DNA from: Symbiobacterium thermophilum IAM 14863
GTDB taxonomy: Bacteria; Bacillota; Sulfobacillia; Symbiobacteriales; Symbiobacteriaceae
DNA length: 64,000 bases
Direction: 5' to 3'
Assembly: GCF_000009905.1 (NCBI RefSeq)
Contig: NC_006177.1
Coordinates: 1,922,001-1,986,000 of the forward strand
Shown here one piece after another: positions 24,712-34,063 of this stretch (the stretch's first letter is position 1; each line of letters opens with the position of its first letter). The notes beneath the pieces are model-generated. The model searched no databases. It was not told where the DNA came from and worked only from the letters and a program-made list of their open reading frames with translations. The position numbers and the translations under genes are program-made.

Positions 24712-27345
24712 TCACTCCTCCTGTTGGGCTGCGTGGCGGCGGGCCAGCTCCAACTGCGCCGCCCGGTCCGGGGCCTCGCCCGAGAGCCGGGCGGCCAGCA
24801 CCCGCTGCAGGATCCGGCCCACCTGAGGCCCGGGGGGCACCCCCAGGGCCCGCACGTCGGCGCCGGTGATGTCCAGCCGAATATGGCGCCACGTCCGCCA
24901 GTACGTCGCTACGCGATCGCCGCCGCCCAGCAGGTGCAGGAGCAGCAGCCCCTCCGGCGGCCAGCCGTCCAGGTGCGCCACGATCGCCGCGGGGTCGGGC
25001 CGGGGGGCCGTCACCAGGTCGTGGGCGATTCGCCACCCGGCGAGCACCTGCAGGCAGGCCTGGGACTCCGCCCGCTTCAGCCGGAGCCGCTTCACCAGGG
25101 CTGCCCCCTGGTTCAGCGGGAGCGGGTGGAGCAGCACCAGGAGCTTGACCAGCCACAGCCGGCTGCCGGCGCTGATCTCCGGCTCCGCCTCGGGCAGGCC
25201 GTCGGCCGCGTCCAGAAGCGACAGCACCTCCGGGGTCAGGCCCACGCCGGGCAGAAGGTCCTCCAGCCCGCCCAGGTCGGCCAGCATCTGCAGCGCCCCG
25301 CCGCCCGCGGGCTCCTGCAGGAGCAGCAGCAGCTCGTTGCGCAGCCGCTCGCGGCTCACCCTCCCCAGGAAACCCTCGGCAATCGCGCGGCGGGCGCAGG
25401 CCTCCGTCTCCCGCTCCAGACGGAACCCGTAGCGGTGGGCGAACCGCACGGCCCTGAGCAGCCGCGTCGGGTCCTCGACGAAGCTGAGGGTGTGGAGGAT
25501 GCGCACCTGCCCGGCCGCCAGGTCCTTCAGGCCGCCGAAGAAGTCGATCAGCCCCGAGGGGCCGGCGGAGCCCAGTCGGATAGCCAGAGCGTTGATGGAG
25601 AAGTCCCGCCGGTACAGGTCCTCGTGCAGGTCCGCGTGCTCCACCCGGGGCAGCGCCGCCGCGTGCTCGTAGAACTCCCGCCGGGCCGTGGCCACGTCGA
25701 TCCGGGACGGCAGGTCCGGGTCGTCCGCATCCAGGTAGATGTGCGCGGTGCCGAACCGGGGCACCTCCTGCACCCGTCCCCCCAGCGCCCGGGCGAGGGA
25801 GTGGGCGAAGGCGATGCCGTCGCCCTCCACGACGATGTCGAAGTCGAGGTTCGGCCGGCCCAGGAGCAGGTCCCGCACGAAGCCGCCGACGGCGTACACC
25901 GCGACCCCCTCCTGCTCTGCGACCCGCCCGGCGGTGCGCAGCAGGGCGCGAATCCCCGCAGGGGCCGCCTCCACCGCCTCCAGCGCTTCCTGCACCGCCT
26001 TGTCCCGCAGGTCTTTGGGCATGTCCGGCGCCGCGTAGAGCCGGCGGTGCCACCGGGGCGGCGGGGCGCCGTAGATGAGGCCGAGGATGTCCGAGCGGGT
26101 GATGATGCCCACCAGGTTGCCGTCGGCCACCACCGGCACCCGGCCGATGTCCCGCTCGATCATCAGCTCCTGCACCTCGTCCGCCGGCGTGTCGGGGTGG
26201 ACGGCGATCACCTGCGACCGCATCACCGACTTGACCGGGGCGTGCTCCAGCCCGTGCCGCCGGGCCTTTTCCACGTCCCGCAGCGACACGACCCCCACCA
26301 CCCGGCCCTGCTCGTCCACCACCGGCAGGCCCGTGTGGCCGTGGCGCAGCATGAGCCGCTCCGCATCCCGGATGGGCTTCCGGGCCAGGATCGTCTTGAC
26401 GGGGGCGGACATGACGTCCCGGGCCATCAGCGGCCGCTCGACGCCGTCGGGCAGCACCTCTTCGAGCCGCTCCGCCGCCTCCTCCACCGAGAGCCCCTTG
26501 ACCACGGCGGAGGCCGCGGCGGGGTGGCCGCCTCCGCCGAACCGGGCCATCACGCGGGCCGCGTCCACCCACGGGACGGACGACCGGCCCACCAGGTGCA
26601 CCCGGTCGTCCATGCGCACCGCGGCGAACAGGGCCGGCACCGGTTCCAGCTCCATGAGCCGGTGCACCACCAGATTGAGACCGCCCACGTACTCCGGCAC
26701 CTCGGCCACCAGCAGCCGGATCCGGGCGCCGTGCACGTTCACCCAGCGGCCCCGGTTCTGCAGCTGCTGCAGGAGGGTCTGCTGGGCCGGCGACAGGGAC
26801 ACCTCCATGAAGCGGGCGGCCGCCTGCAGGCTCGCGCCGCGCGAGAGCAGAAACCCCGCGGCCCGGGCGTCCCGGTCGGTGGTGCCCAGGAGGCTCAGCG
26901 AGCCGGTGTCGGCGTAGATGCCCACCAGCAGGGCCGTCGCCTGGAACGGGGTCAGCGGCGCCCCGGCCTCCTCGATCAGTTCGGCGATCAGGGTGCAGGT
27001 GGCCCCCACCGGGGCCCGCACCTCCAGCCGGCCCTGCAGGTCGGCGGCCTCCGCGGGGTGATGGTCGTACAGGTGCAGCTCCACGTTGGGCAACAGCGTC
27101 CGCAGGGGCCCGAGCCGGGCAGCGTCGGCGGTATCCACGACTATCGCCCGCTGCACCTGCGTGAGGTCAATGTCCTTCACCCGGTAGACCCGCAGGTTGT
27201 ACCGGTGCAGGGAGATGAACTCGGCGGCCATCGGGTTGGCCGTGCCCGGCAGCACGATCTGCGCCTTGGGGTACAGCACCTGGGCCCCGATGGCTGCGCC
27301 GATGGCATCCAGGTCGGTATTCGTATGCGGCACGATGATCTGCAT
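24712..27345 (-). CDS. DHH phosphoesterase - twin CBS - CCA-adding/poly(A) polymerase fusion
   Basis: An 877-residue multidomain protein. Residues about 1-300 form a DHH/DHHA1 phosphoesterase (NTDLDAIGAAIG, VVDTAD, DHHPAE, GGGGHPAAAS); two CBS domains follow (about 315-445, MARDVMSAPVKTI... and VKSVMRSQVIAVHPD...). The rest is a class II nucleotidyltransferase with GGFVRDLLLGRPNLDFDIVVEGDG and the RRDFSINALA and EDPTRLLRAVRFAHRYGF motifs, then the helical body. This fusion type is known in deep-branching bacteria and adds A or CCA to tRNA 3' ends. ATG 27345 follows GAAGGGACC; four-base overlap possible with the downstream protease. Confidence 0.93.
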   Translation of the reverse strand: MQIIVPHTNTDLDAIGAAIGAQVLYPKAQIVLPGTANPMAAEFISLHRYNLRVYRVKDIDLTQVQRAIVVDTADAARLGPLRTLLPNVELHLYDHHPAEAADLQGRLEVRAPVGATCTLIAELIEEAGAPLTPFQATALLVGIYADTGSLSLLGTTDRDARAAGFLLSRGASLQAAARFMEVSLSPAQQTLLQQLQNRGRWVNVHGARIRLLVAEVPEYVGGLNLVVHRLMELEPVPALFAAVRMDDRVHLVGRSSVPWVDAARVMARFGGGGHPAAASAVVKGLSVEEAAERLEEVLPDGVERPLMARDVMSAPVKTILARKPIRDAERLMLRHGHTGLPVVDEQGRVVGVVSLRDVEKARRHGLEHAPVKSVMRSQVIAVHPDTPADEVQELMIERDIGRVPVVADGNLVGIITRSDILGLIYGAPPPRWHRRLYAAPDMPKDLRDKAVQEALEAVEAAPAGIRALLRTAGRVAEQEGVAVYAVGGFVRDLLLGRPNLDFDIVVEGDGIAFAHSLARALGGRVQEVPRFGTAHIYLDADDPDLPSRIDVATARREFYEHAAALPRVEHADLHEDLYRRDFSINALAIRLGSAGPSGLIDFFGGLKDLAAGQVRILHTLSFVEDPTRLLRAVRFAHRYGFRLERETEACARRAIAEGFLGRVSRERLRNELLLLLQEPAGGGALQMLADLGGLEDLLPGVGLTPEVLSLLDAADGLPEAEPEISAGSRLWLVKLLVLLHPLPLNQGAALVKRLRLKRAESQACLQVLAGWRIAHDLVTAPRPDPAAIVAHLDGWPPEGLLLLHLLGGGDRVATYWRTWRHIRLDITGADVRALGVPPGPQVGRILQRVLAARLSGEAPDRAAQLELARRHAAQQEE

Positions 27346-27443
27346 GGTCCCTTCTGGTCTCCCGGAAGCGCCTGCACGGCGCATGTTATCGACAACTATT
27401 CGGCTGCAGGGGGCACAAACCCTGCATAATCTTCCAGGTGGCC

Positions 27444-27472
27444 TTGCGCTCCGAACGGGGTTGCGGTATAAT
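27444..27472 (+). promoter_or_regulatory. Sigma-A promoter of tRNA-Val
   Basis: TTGCGC (27444-27449) and a perfect TATAAT (27467-27472) are separated by 17 bases, placing the start about five bases before the mature tRNA. The same promoter may drive purE-purK by read-through, since no terminator is seen between them. Confidence 0.75.
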
Positions 27473-27483
27473 GAGCAGGCACT

Positions 27484-27558
27484 GGGCGGTTAGCTCAGCG
27501 GGAGAGCACTTGCTTCACACGCAAGGGGTCACTGGTTCGATCCCAGTACCGCCCACCA
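27484..27558 (+). tRNA. tRNA-Val(CAC)
   Basis: Cloverleaf is complete: acceptor GGGCGGT (27484-27490) pairs with ACCGCCC (27548-27554), D-arm TAGCTCAGCGGGAGAGC, anticodon arm CTTGC-TTCACAC-GCAAG with anticodon CAC, T-arm with GGTTCGATCCC, discriminator A and genomically encoded CCA. Anticodon CAC reads GUG, a preferred Val codon in this GC-rich DNA. Confidence 0.97.
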
Positions 27559-27633
27559 GTTGGCTGGCAGCGGCCCAGAGGGGCCGCTGTCTCGTTGTAT
27601 GCGCACCACACGCACACAGGGGGTCAGCACCCG

Positions 27634-28131
27634 ATGGCGCAGACGGAGAGGACCGGACCGCTTGTGGGCATCATCATGGGCAGCCGCTCGGACCTGGAGA
27701 CCATGCAGGAGGCCGCCGCCGTTCTGGACGAGCTCGGCATTCCCTACGAGATGAAGGTCGTCTCGGCCCACCGCACACCCGACGCGATGTTCGCCTACGC
27801 CGAGTCGGCCGCGGCGCGGGGACTGAAGGTGATCATCGCCGGCGCCGGCGGAGCCGCGCACCTGCCGGGCATGACCGCGTCCAAGACCCTCCTTCCGGTG
27901 ATCGGCGTGCCGGTGAAGTCCTCGACCCTGAACGGGATCGACTCGCTGCTCTCCATCGTGCAGATGCCCGGGGGCGTGCCTGTGGCGACCATGGCCATCG
28001 GCAAGGCCGGCGCCCGCAATGCCGGGCTGCTGGCAGCCCAGATCCTCGCCCTGGAGGACCCGGGGCTGAGGGCCATCCTGGAGGAGTACCGGGCCTACAT
28101 GCGGCAGCAGGTGGAGGAGAGCCAGCCATGA
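27634..28131 (+). CDS. purE: N5-carboxyaminoimidazole ribonucleotide mutase
   Basis: PurE class I moves the carboxyl group of N5-CAIR to give CAIR in purine synthesis. The 165-residue product has the family active-site segments [25 protein letters not shown] with the catalytic His, and [12 protein letters not shown], followed by [33 protein letters not shown] at 27634 follows CAGGGGG by about 12 bases; an upstream in-frame codon would reach into the tRNA region. It overlaps purK by four bases (ATGA). Confidence 0.97.
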   Translation: MAQTERTGPLVGIIMGSRSDLETMQEAAAVLDELGIPYEMKVVSAHRTPDAMFAYAESAAARGLKVIIAGAGGAAHLPGMTASKTLLPVIGVPVKSSTLNGIDSLLSIVQMPGGVPVATMAIGKAGARNAGLLAAQILALEDPGLRAILEEYRAYMRQQVEESQP

Positions 28132-29270
28132 TCCGGCCCGGCGAGGTGGTCGGCATTGTCGGCGGCGGGCAGCTGGCCCGCATGTCGGCACTGGCCGCCA
28201 GGGCGATGGGATACCGGGTCGCCGTCGCCGATCCGGACCCCGACTGCCCGGCTGCGCCGGTGGCCGATCGGGTGATCGTGGGCGCGCTGAACGACCCGGA
28301 GGCCCTGGCGCCCCTGGCCGACGTGGCCTCCGTGATCACGTACGAGTTTGAGAACATCGACGGTGCGGTGCTGGACCGGCTGGCCGCGCGCCGGCCCGTG
28401 CACCCCCGGGTGGAGATCCTGCGCACCTGCCAGAACCGGATCTCCGAGAAGCAGGCCCTGGAGCGGCTGGGCATCCCCGTCGCCCCCTGGCGTCCCGTGC
28501 GCTCGGCGGACGAGATCCCCGCCGCCCTCGAGGCCGTCGGGCTGCCGGCCGTGCTGAAGACCGCGACTATGGGCTACGACGGCAAGGGGCAGGCGGTGAT
28601 CCGCACGACGGCGGAGGCGGAGCGGGCCCTCGAGGCGCTGGGCGGCGGTCCGCTGGTGCTGGAGCGGCTGGTGGACTTCGCCTGCGAGCTGTCCGTGGTG
28701 GTGGCCCGCAGCGCATCCGGCCATGTGGCCCCGTTCCCGGTCGCCGAGAACATCCATGCGCGGAACATCCTCGCGTACTCCATTGTGCCCGCCCGGGTCG
28801 ACCCGGCGGTGCAGGCCGCCGCCCGGGACCTCGCGGTGCGCATCGCCGAGGGGCTCGGGCTGGTGGGGCTGTTAGGCGTGGAGATGTTCTGCCTGCCCGA
28901 CGGCCGCCTGCTGGTCAACGAGCTGGCCCCGCGCCCGCACAACTCGGGCCACTACACCCAGGATGCCTGCGCGACGTCCCAGTTTGAGCAACACATCCGG
29001 GCCGTGTGCGACCTGCCGCTGGGCGCCGTGGACCTGCTCAGCCCGGTGTGCATGGTCAACGTGATGGGCGAGGACTTCCCGCTGGACGTGGGCGCGGCGC
29101 TCTCCGACCCGCACGTGAAGCTGCACCTTTACGGCAAGCGGGAGCCCCGCCCCCACCGGAAGATGGGCCACCTGAACGTGCTGGCCCCCACCGCCGACGA
29201 GGCCCTGGAGCGGGCCCGGGAGGCGAAGGCGGCGATCGCGGGGACCGCAGGGCAACCCAGGCAGGCGTGA
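28128..29270 (+). CDS. purK: N5-carboxyaminoimidazole ribonucleotide synthase
   Basis: PurK uses ATP and bicarbonate to carboxylate AIR, supplying PurE. The 380-residue ATP-grasp enzyme has the N-terminal [11 protein letters not shown], the [14 protein letters not shown] glycine-rich ATP loop, [18 protein letters not shown], and the metal site [16 protein letters not shown]. Length is typical. No other purine genes follow, so purEK form a separate unit behind tRNA-Val. Confidence 0.97.
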   Translation: MIRPGEVVGIVGGGQLARMSALAARAMGYRVAVADPDPDCPAAPVADRVIVGALNDPEALAPLADVASVITYEFENIDGAVLDRLAARRPVHPRVEILRTCQNRISEKQALERLGIPVAPWRPVRSADEIPAALEAVGLPAVLKTATMGYDGKGQAVIRTTAEAERALEALGGGPLVLERLVDFACELSVVVARSASGHVAPFPVAENIHARNILAYSIVPARVDPAVQAAARDLAVRIAEGLGLVGLLGVEMFCLPDGRLLVNELAPRPHNSGHYTQDACATSQFEQHIRAVCDLPLGAVDLLSPVCMVNVMGEDFPLDVGAALSDPHVKLHLYGKREPRPHRKMGHLNVLAPTADEALERAREAKAAIAGTAGQPRQA

Positions 29271-29410
29271 CGGTGGCGGGAGTTGCTCAGCGGCTGCTGC
29301 TGGCCGCCGCGCACCTGTGCGCGGCACACCGGCTGGGTTATGGCGACCAGAGGCTGGAGGGGGTCATGGCGAAGGCGCACTTCCTGGCAACCCGAACCCA
29401 CAGAGCGTAA
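29267..29410 (+). CDS. Possible 47-aa ORF coupled to purK
   Basis: A short frame opens at GTG 29267, overlapping the purK stop in a GTGA arrangement, and ends at TAA 29410 just before the terminator hairpin. Its product (VAQRLLLAAAHLCAAHRLGYGDQRLEGVMAK... in shortened form) is Ala/Leu/His-rich and matches nothing I know. The position between purK and the terminator supports translation, but the frame is also open far upstream within purK, as is common at this G+C, so it may be chance. Confidence 0.3.
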   Translation: MTVAGVAQRLLLAAAHLCAAHRLGYGDQRLEGVMAKAHFLATRTHRA

Positions 29411-29412
29411 AG

Positions 29413-29447
29413 GAAGGGGGCGGTGCATCAGCTGCACCGCCCCCTTC
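29413..29447. terminator. Bidirectional terminator, purK and MacB-type permease
   Basis: A perfect 15-bp stem (29413-29427 with 29433-29447) with a 5-base loop lies between convergent genes. U-tracts are poor on both sides (CTTTACG on the minus strand). Confidence 0.65.
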
Positions 29448-29492
29448 GCGCCTGCGATCAGAAACCGCCCCCGACACCCGCCGGCCCGGCCG

Positions 29493-30701
29493 CTACTCGT
29501 ACCGGAGCGCCTCGATGGGATCCATACGCGCGGCCTTCACCGCCGGGTAGACGCCGAAGATCAGCCCCACCGCGGCAGAAAAGCCCAGCGCCAGGGCGAT
29601 GGCGTAGAGGTCGAGGCTGAGTGGCGTCTCCAGGTACCGGGCGGCGATGGTCACCGGGCCTGCGGCCAGCACGATGCCGATGCCGCCGCCGATCAGGCAG
29701 AGGGTGAGCGCCTCCACCAGGAACTGCATCAGGATGTCCCGGCGCCGGGCGCCGATGGCCTTGCGCAGACCGATCTCCCGGGTGCGCTCGGTCACCGAGA
29801 CCATCATGATGTTCATGATGCCGACGCCGCCCACCACCAGCGAGATGCCGGCGATGGCCGCCATCACGCCGGTCACGATCGAGATCACCTGGTTGAACTC
29901 GCCCATGAAGTCGGTCCAGATGTAGGCCTCGTACCCCGTGCCGGGGTAGAGCCGCTCCATCACCCGCACAGCCAGGTCCTTGACCTCCACCGGGTCGTAG
30001 CCGTCCCGGACCCGCACCGTCAGGTGATCGTAGCTGTTCTGGCCGGTCACCCGGGTGATGTAGCTGCGCGGGACGTAGAAGTCGCCGCCCTGGCCGCCCA
30101 GCAGTTGCGACAGCATGCCGGTGTTGGGTGCGATCACGCCGATGATCTGGAAGGGGTAGCCATTGACCATCAGCTCGATCCCCAGGGGATTGACGCCCTC
30201 CCCCAGGATGTACTCCACACGGCTGGCCGAGAGCACCATCACCCGGTCGCCCCGGGCGATCTCCTCCTCGGTGAACCAGCGGCCGGCCGAGAGCTGGATG
30301 TTCATCAGGGCCGCGGTATCCGCGCCCGCGCCCCGGATCCAGTCCCACCACTCGACCTCCCGGCCGAAGGTGATCCGGCCGCTCATGCCCACCTGCGGGT
30401 CGATCAGGTCGATCTCCGGCAGGGCTTCCTTAAGGAGCGCAATGTCATCGTCGCGGAACATGCGCAGCCTCGCCGTGGGCTGGCCATCCTCCGACCACCC
30501 GGGGGTCGCCATGAGCTGGAAGACGCCGCCATTGAGCGCATCCAGCTCGGCGGCCACCGCCTTCTGGGTTCCCCTGCCGATGGCGATGATGGCAATCACC
30601 GAGCCGACCCCGATGATCAGCCCCAGCATGGTCAGCGCCGAGCGCAGCTTGTTGGCCCACAGGGCCGAAAGCGCGACGCTGAAGGTTTCCAGCAGGTTCA
30701 T
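29493..30701 (-). CDS. MacB/FtsX-type ABC transporter permease
   Basis: A 402-residue permease with the MacB topology: one N-terminal helix (SALTMLGLIIGVGSVIAIIAIG), a large extracytoplasmic MacB-PCD domain (about 45-270) and three C-terminal helices (FtsX domain, from about 280: VMAAIAGISLVVGGVGIMNIMMVSVTERTREIGLRKAIGAR). The C-terminus ends MDPIEALRYE, the usual FtsX tail. It overlaps the adaptor gene by four bases. The ATPase that normally accompanies such pairs is not encoded next to it. Confidence 0.93.
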   Translation of the reverse strand: MNLLETFSVALSALWANKLRSALTMLGLIIGVGSVIAIIAIGRGTQKAVAAELDALNGGVFQLMATPGWSEDGQPTARLRMFRDDDIALLKEALPEIDLIDPQVGMSGRITFGREVEWWDWIRGAGADTAALMNIQLSAGRWFTEEEIARGDRVMVLSASRVEYILGEGVNPLGIELMVNGYPFQIIGVIAPNTGMLSQLLGGQGGDFYVPRSYITRVTGQNSYDHLTVRVRDGYDPVEVKDLAVRVMERLYPGTGYEAYIWTDFMGEFNQVISIVTGVMAAIAGISLVVGGVGIMNIMMVSVTERTREIGLRKAIGARRRDILMQFLVEALTLCLIGGGIGIVLAAGPVTIAARYLETPLSLDLYAIALALGFSAAVGLIFGVYPAVKAARMDPIEALRYE

Positions 30702-32398
30702 CGCGCTGCGCCCCCCGTCGCGAGCCCCAGCGGAACAGCCCGGACACCCCCGGGCACCGTCCGCATCCGCCCGCCGCCCGGGCCCGTGGGGCCGCCCATG
30801 AAGGGATCCATCCCGGGCATCGCCTCGATCTGCACCGGGTCACCGTCCTGCAGCGTCTCGATCAGGCCGAAGGGGCCGGTGACGATCATCTCCCCCTCCT
30901 CCAGCCCCGCGACGACCTCCACCTCGCGGTTGGTGACCAGGCCGGTCTGGATGGGCCGCACCTCCACGGTGTAGTCCTCGTGGACCACGAGCACGAAGGC
31001 CTGCCCGGCTTCCTCACGCACGGCGAGGAGCGGCACCACGATCACGTCCTCCAGCTGGGCGGTCTGGATGCGCATCTCCACCGACATGCCGCTCTTCAGC
31101 CGGCCGTCGGCGTTCATGACCTCGCCCCGCACCTCGAAGGTGACGGTGTCACCCATGTAGTAGATCGGGCCGCCGTAGAACCCGTCGTTGCTCTGCGCGG
31201 TCTGCTGGCTGATGCGGGTCACGGTGCCCTCGAAGCTGGCCAGCGGCAGCAACGACGAGGTGACCATGATCGGCTGGCCGGGCTCCAGGCTGTCCAGGTC
31301 CACGGCCTCCACCTGGCCGATCAGCTCCATCCGCTCCATGTCGCCGACCCGCAACAGGGAAGCGCCCTGCTGCACCGGGTCGCCGTCCTTCACGTGCACG
31401 CTCAGCACCGTCCCCGGTGCGGCGGCGACGATCCGGGTCGCCTCCAGATTGGCGCGCAGTTTGTCCAGGGTCGCCTGGGCGGCCTCGACCCGGGCCCGGG
31501 CCAGCTCCACCTGGCCCATGTCGGGGCCGCGGCGCACCGCCTCCTCGGCCTCCTTCACCGCCACCTCCGCCAGGCTCACCTGGATCTCCGCCAGCCGCAC
31601 GTTCAACTCGCGGCTAGCCCCGTCCTGGCTGCCCTCCAGCAGCGCGGCCAGCTCCGCCTCGGCCTCCGCGAGCTTCTCCGCGGCCTCCTGCACCGTCGCC
31701 TGGCTCTTGCGCACCGCCTCGCGGTAGGCCTCCTCAGCCGCGCGATACGCCTGCGCGGCCTGGGAGTCGGAGGGGTTGGCGAGGTAGGCCGCCTCCGCGG
31801 CGGCCAGGTTCTCCCGGGCCTCCTCCACCGGCTGCTGTGCGGCGGCCACCTGGCTGCGGAGCTGGTCGATCTGCGCCCGCAGCCGCTCCACGTCGCTGCT
31901 CTCCCCGCCGCCTGCCTTCACCCGCGCCAGGTTGCTCTGGGCCTCGGCCAGCTGCTGGCGGGCCTCCTGCAGGTTCCGCTCCAGCTGCAGCGGCGCGCTC
32001 TCCATCTGGCGCAGCAGCTCCTCCAGCTCCCGCTGCGCCTGCAGGAGGTCGCGCTCCTTGGTCTTGACCTCCTCCTGCAGCTCGGTGGCGTCCAGCTCCA
32101 CCAGCAACTGCCCCTCCTCCACCTGCTGACCGGCCTCCACGTAGACCGTGACGCGCGGGCTTGTCAGCGGGGCCTTGTACTCCTGCAGGTTCCCGGCCTG
32201 CACCGTGCCGGGGGAGTAGATCTCCTGGATCAGCATCCCCCGGCTGACCCGCTGCACCTGCACCACCGGGGCGCCCTCGGGCCCCATGGCCGTCACGGTG
32301 ACGGCCGAACGCCCGCCGAAGAAGCGCTGGTAGCCGAACCAACCGCCGGCGCCCAGCACCGCAAGCACGAGAAGGATCACGATGACCTTACGCCTCAA
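30698..32398 (-). CDS. Efflux adaptor (HlyD/MacA/YknX family)
   Basis: A 566-residue membrane-fusion-type protein. It has an N-terminal membrane anchor (about 4-20), a lipoyl-like hairpin split around a very long alpha-helical coiled coil (about 100-320, Glu/Ala/Gln-rich) and a beta-barrel/membrane-proximal part (from about 330, GTVLSVHVKDGDPVQQGASLLRVGD). The C-terminus is Gly/Met/Pro-rich. In Gram-positive bacteria such proteins pair with MacB-type permeases to export peptides or drugs (YknWXYZ model). The start is TTG at 32398, seven bases after GAGGTG. The long coiled coil is larger than in MacA. Confidence 0.9.
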   Translation of the reverse strand: MRRKVIVILLVLAVLGAGGWFGYQRFFGGRSAVTVTAMGPEGAPVVQVQRVSRGMLIQEIYSPGTVQAGNLQEYKAPLTSPRVTVYVEAGQQVEEGQLLVELDATELQEEVKTKERDLLQAQRELEELLRQMESAPLQLERNLQEARQQLAEAQSNLARVKAGGGESSDVERLRAQIDQLRSQVAAAQQPVEEARENLAAAEAAYLANPSDSQAAQAYRAAEEAYREAVRKSQATVQEAAEKLAEAEAELAALLEGSQDGASRELNVRLAEIQVSLAEVAVKEAEEAVRRGPDMGQVELARARVEAAQATLDKLRANLEATRIVAAAPGTVLSVHVKDGDPVQQGASLLRVGDMERMELIGQVEAVDLDSLEPGQPIMVTSSLLPLASFEGTVTRISQQTAQSNDGFYGGPIYYMGDTVTFEVRGEVMNADGRLKSGMSVEMRIQTAQLEDVIVVPLLAVREEAGQAFVLVVHEDYTVEVRPIQTGLVTNREVEVVAGLEEGEMIVTGPFGLIETLQDGDPVQIEAMPGMDPFMGGPTGPGGGRMRTVPGGVRAVPLGLATGGAAR

Positions 32399-32483
32399 TC
32401 TGGTTCACCTCATTATGGGGACCTATCACCTCTTAGACAGACCCACCCGACCCATTGGTTCCACTTTCCTCCCCCAACGCCGC

Positions 32484-32552
32484 AGAAAAAACAGGCGCGA
32501 AACAGGGCCCGTCCCCCGATGCGGGCCGCACCGCCGGAGGAACGGGCCCCTG
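32484..32552 (-). terminator. Terminator of lysA
   Basis: CAGGGGCCCGT (complement of 32542-32552) pairs with ACGGGCCCTG (complement of 32503-32512) across a 29-base structured loop; on the minus strand TTTCGCGCCTGTTTTTT follows. Confidence 0.55.
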
Positions 32553-32556
32553 CGCA

Positions 32557-33888
32557 CTACGCCTCCGCCCGGGGGCGAAACCGGGGAGGCAGGACGTCGC
32601 AGGCGGCCATGTCGGCAAAGGTCTCGCGCCGGACCACCAGGTCCGCCCGGCCGTCCCGCACGAACACCACGGCCGGCGTGGGGAAGCGGTTGTAGCGGGA
32701 CGCCATGCTGTAGTTGTAAGCGCCGGTGGCGAAGACCGCCAGCAGGTCGCCCGGGGCGACATCCGCTGCCACGGCCGCGTCGGTCAGCAGCACGTCCCCC
32801 GATTCGCAATAGCGGCCGACGACGGTGACGATCCGGGTCCGTTCGCTGTCCAGCTTGTTGGCGACGGCGCACTCGTACCGGGCGTGGTAGAGCGCCGGGC
32901 GGATGTTGTCGCCCATGCCGCCGTCCACGGAGAGGTACGTGCGCACGCCGGGGATCTCCTTGATCGTGCCCACCGTGTACAGCGTGGTGCCCGCCTCGGC
33001 CACGATGGACCGGCCGGGCTCGACGATCAGCTTCGGCAGGGGCAGGGCGCGCTCGGCCGCCCCGCTGCGCACGGCCTCGGCAAGGCAGGCCACCAGATCG
33101 GCCGGCGGCAAGGGACGGTCGCCCTCCACGTAGCGCACGCCCAGCCCGCCGCCCAGGCTCAGCTCCGACGGCGTGAACCCGGTCTCCTCCCGGACCGCCG
33201 CGGCGAAGGCCAGCATCCTGTCGGCAGCCACCCGGTAGCCGGTCAGGTCGAAGATCTGCGACCCGATGTGGCAGTGGAAGCCCAACAGCTCCACGTGGTC
33301 CGCCTGCAGGGCGGCCCGCGCGGCGTCGAGGGCCTGGCCGCCCTCGATGGGGATCCCGAACTTGGAATCCAGCTGTCCGGTACTGATGTACTCGTGCGTG
33401 TGCGCCTCCACGCCCGGCGTCACCCGCAGCAGGGCGCGCGCCGTCGTGCCCCGCTCCCCGGCGAGCCGGTTCAGGAGCTCCAGCTCGTGGAGGGAGTCCA
33501 CCACGAAGCGGCCGACCCCGGCCTCCAGGGCGAGCCGGATCTCCTCGGCCGTCTTGTTGTTGCCGTGGAAGTAGGTGCGGTCCATCGGGAACCCCGCCTG
33601 CAGGGCCGTGGCGATCTCGCCGCCGGAGACGACGTCCAGCGACAGCCCCTCCTGGGCGACGAGGGCGGCCATGGCCGTGCACAGGAACGCCTTCGAGGCG
33701 TATGCCACATCGAAATCCGGATAATGGTCCCGGAACGCCGCGACGTAGGCGCGGCAGTTCTGCCGGATGAGCTCCTCATCCATGACGTACAGCGGCGTGC
33801 CGAACTCCCTCGCCAGGTCCACCACGTCGACGCCGCCGATGGTCAGGTGCCCCTGCCCGTTGCGGGATGCGGTGCCGTAGAAGTGCAT
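32557..33888 (-). CDS. lysA: Diaminopimelate decarboxylase
   Basis: PLP-dependent enzyme that makes lysine from meso-diaminopimelate, the last step of the pathway. The 443-residue product has the PLP-Lys motif VAYASKAFLC, the HGNNKT segment, GFHCHIGSQIFD, the phosphate-binding GGGLG, VEPGRSIV and the C-terminal CESGD and GAYNYSMASRYNRFP active-site motifs. ATG at 33888 follows AAGGAG by 11 bases; an upstream extension would run past the promoter start. lysA next to the sigF locus is also seen in Bacillus. Confidence 0.97.
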   Translation of the reverse strand: MHFYGTASRNGQGHLTIGGVDVVDLAREFGTPLYVMDEELIRQNCRAYVAAFRDHYPDFDVAYASKAFLCTAMAALVAQEGLSLDVVSGGEIATALQAGFPMDRTYFHGNNKTAEEIRLALEAGVGRFVVDSLHELELLNRLAGERGTTARALLRVTPGVEAHTHEYISTGQLDSKFGIPIEGGQALDAARAALQADHVELLGFHCHIGSQIFDLTGYRVAADRMLAFAAAVREETGFTPSELSLGGGLGVRYVEGDRPLPPADLVACLAEAVRSGAAERALPLPKLIVEPGRSIVAEAGTTLYTVGTIKEIPGVRTYLSVDGGMGDNIRPALYHARYECAVANKLDSERTRIVTVVGRYCESGDVLLTDAAVAADVAPGDLLAVFATGAYNYSMASRYNRFPTPAVVFVRDGRADLVVRRETFADMAACDVLPPRFRPRAEA

Positions 33889-33949
33889 CGTCCACAACTC
33901 CTTCCGCGGGCCGTAGCCGGTCCACATGACCGTCCCCGAAATTGTCCCC

Positions 33950-33979
33950 ACAATAGCATCCCGCGCGGTCGACTGTCAA
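33950..33979 (-). promoter_or_regulatory. Sigma-A promoter of lysA
   Basis: A perfect TTGACA (33974-33979) and TATTGT (33950-33955) are 18 bases apart on the minus strand. The leader to the ATG is only about 55 nt, too short for a lysine riboswitch. Confidence 0.75.
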
Positions 33980-34063
33980 CGGCACAGGGGCGCCGCTGCG
34001 GCTCCCGGGCAGCGCTCCTGGACGCGGAAGAATCAAGCCCGGGCGCGAAGCACGCACCCGGGC

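Noticed and set aside
24700-27429. Long plus-strand open frame opposite the DHH-CBS-CCA gene
   Set aside because: It is the antisense shadow expected at this G+C, His/Gln/Arg-rich with no domain, whereas the minus-strand frame has full motifs.
33889-33950. Lysine riboswitch upstream of lysA
   Set aside because: The promoter lies only about 60 bases from the start codon, so the leader is far too short for the L box.
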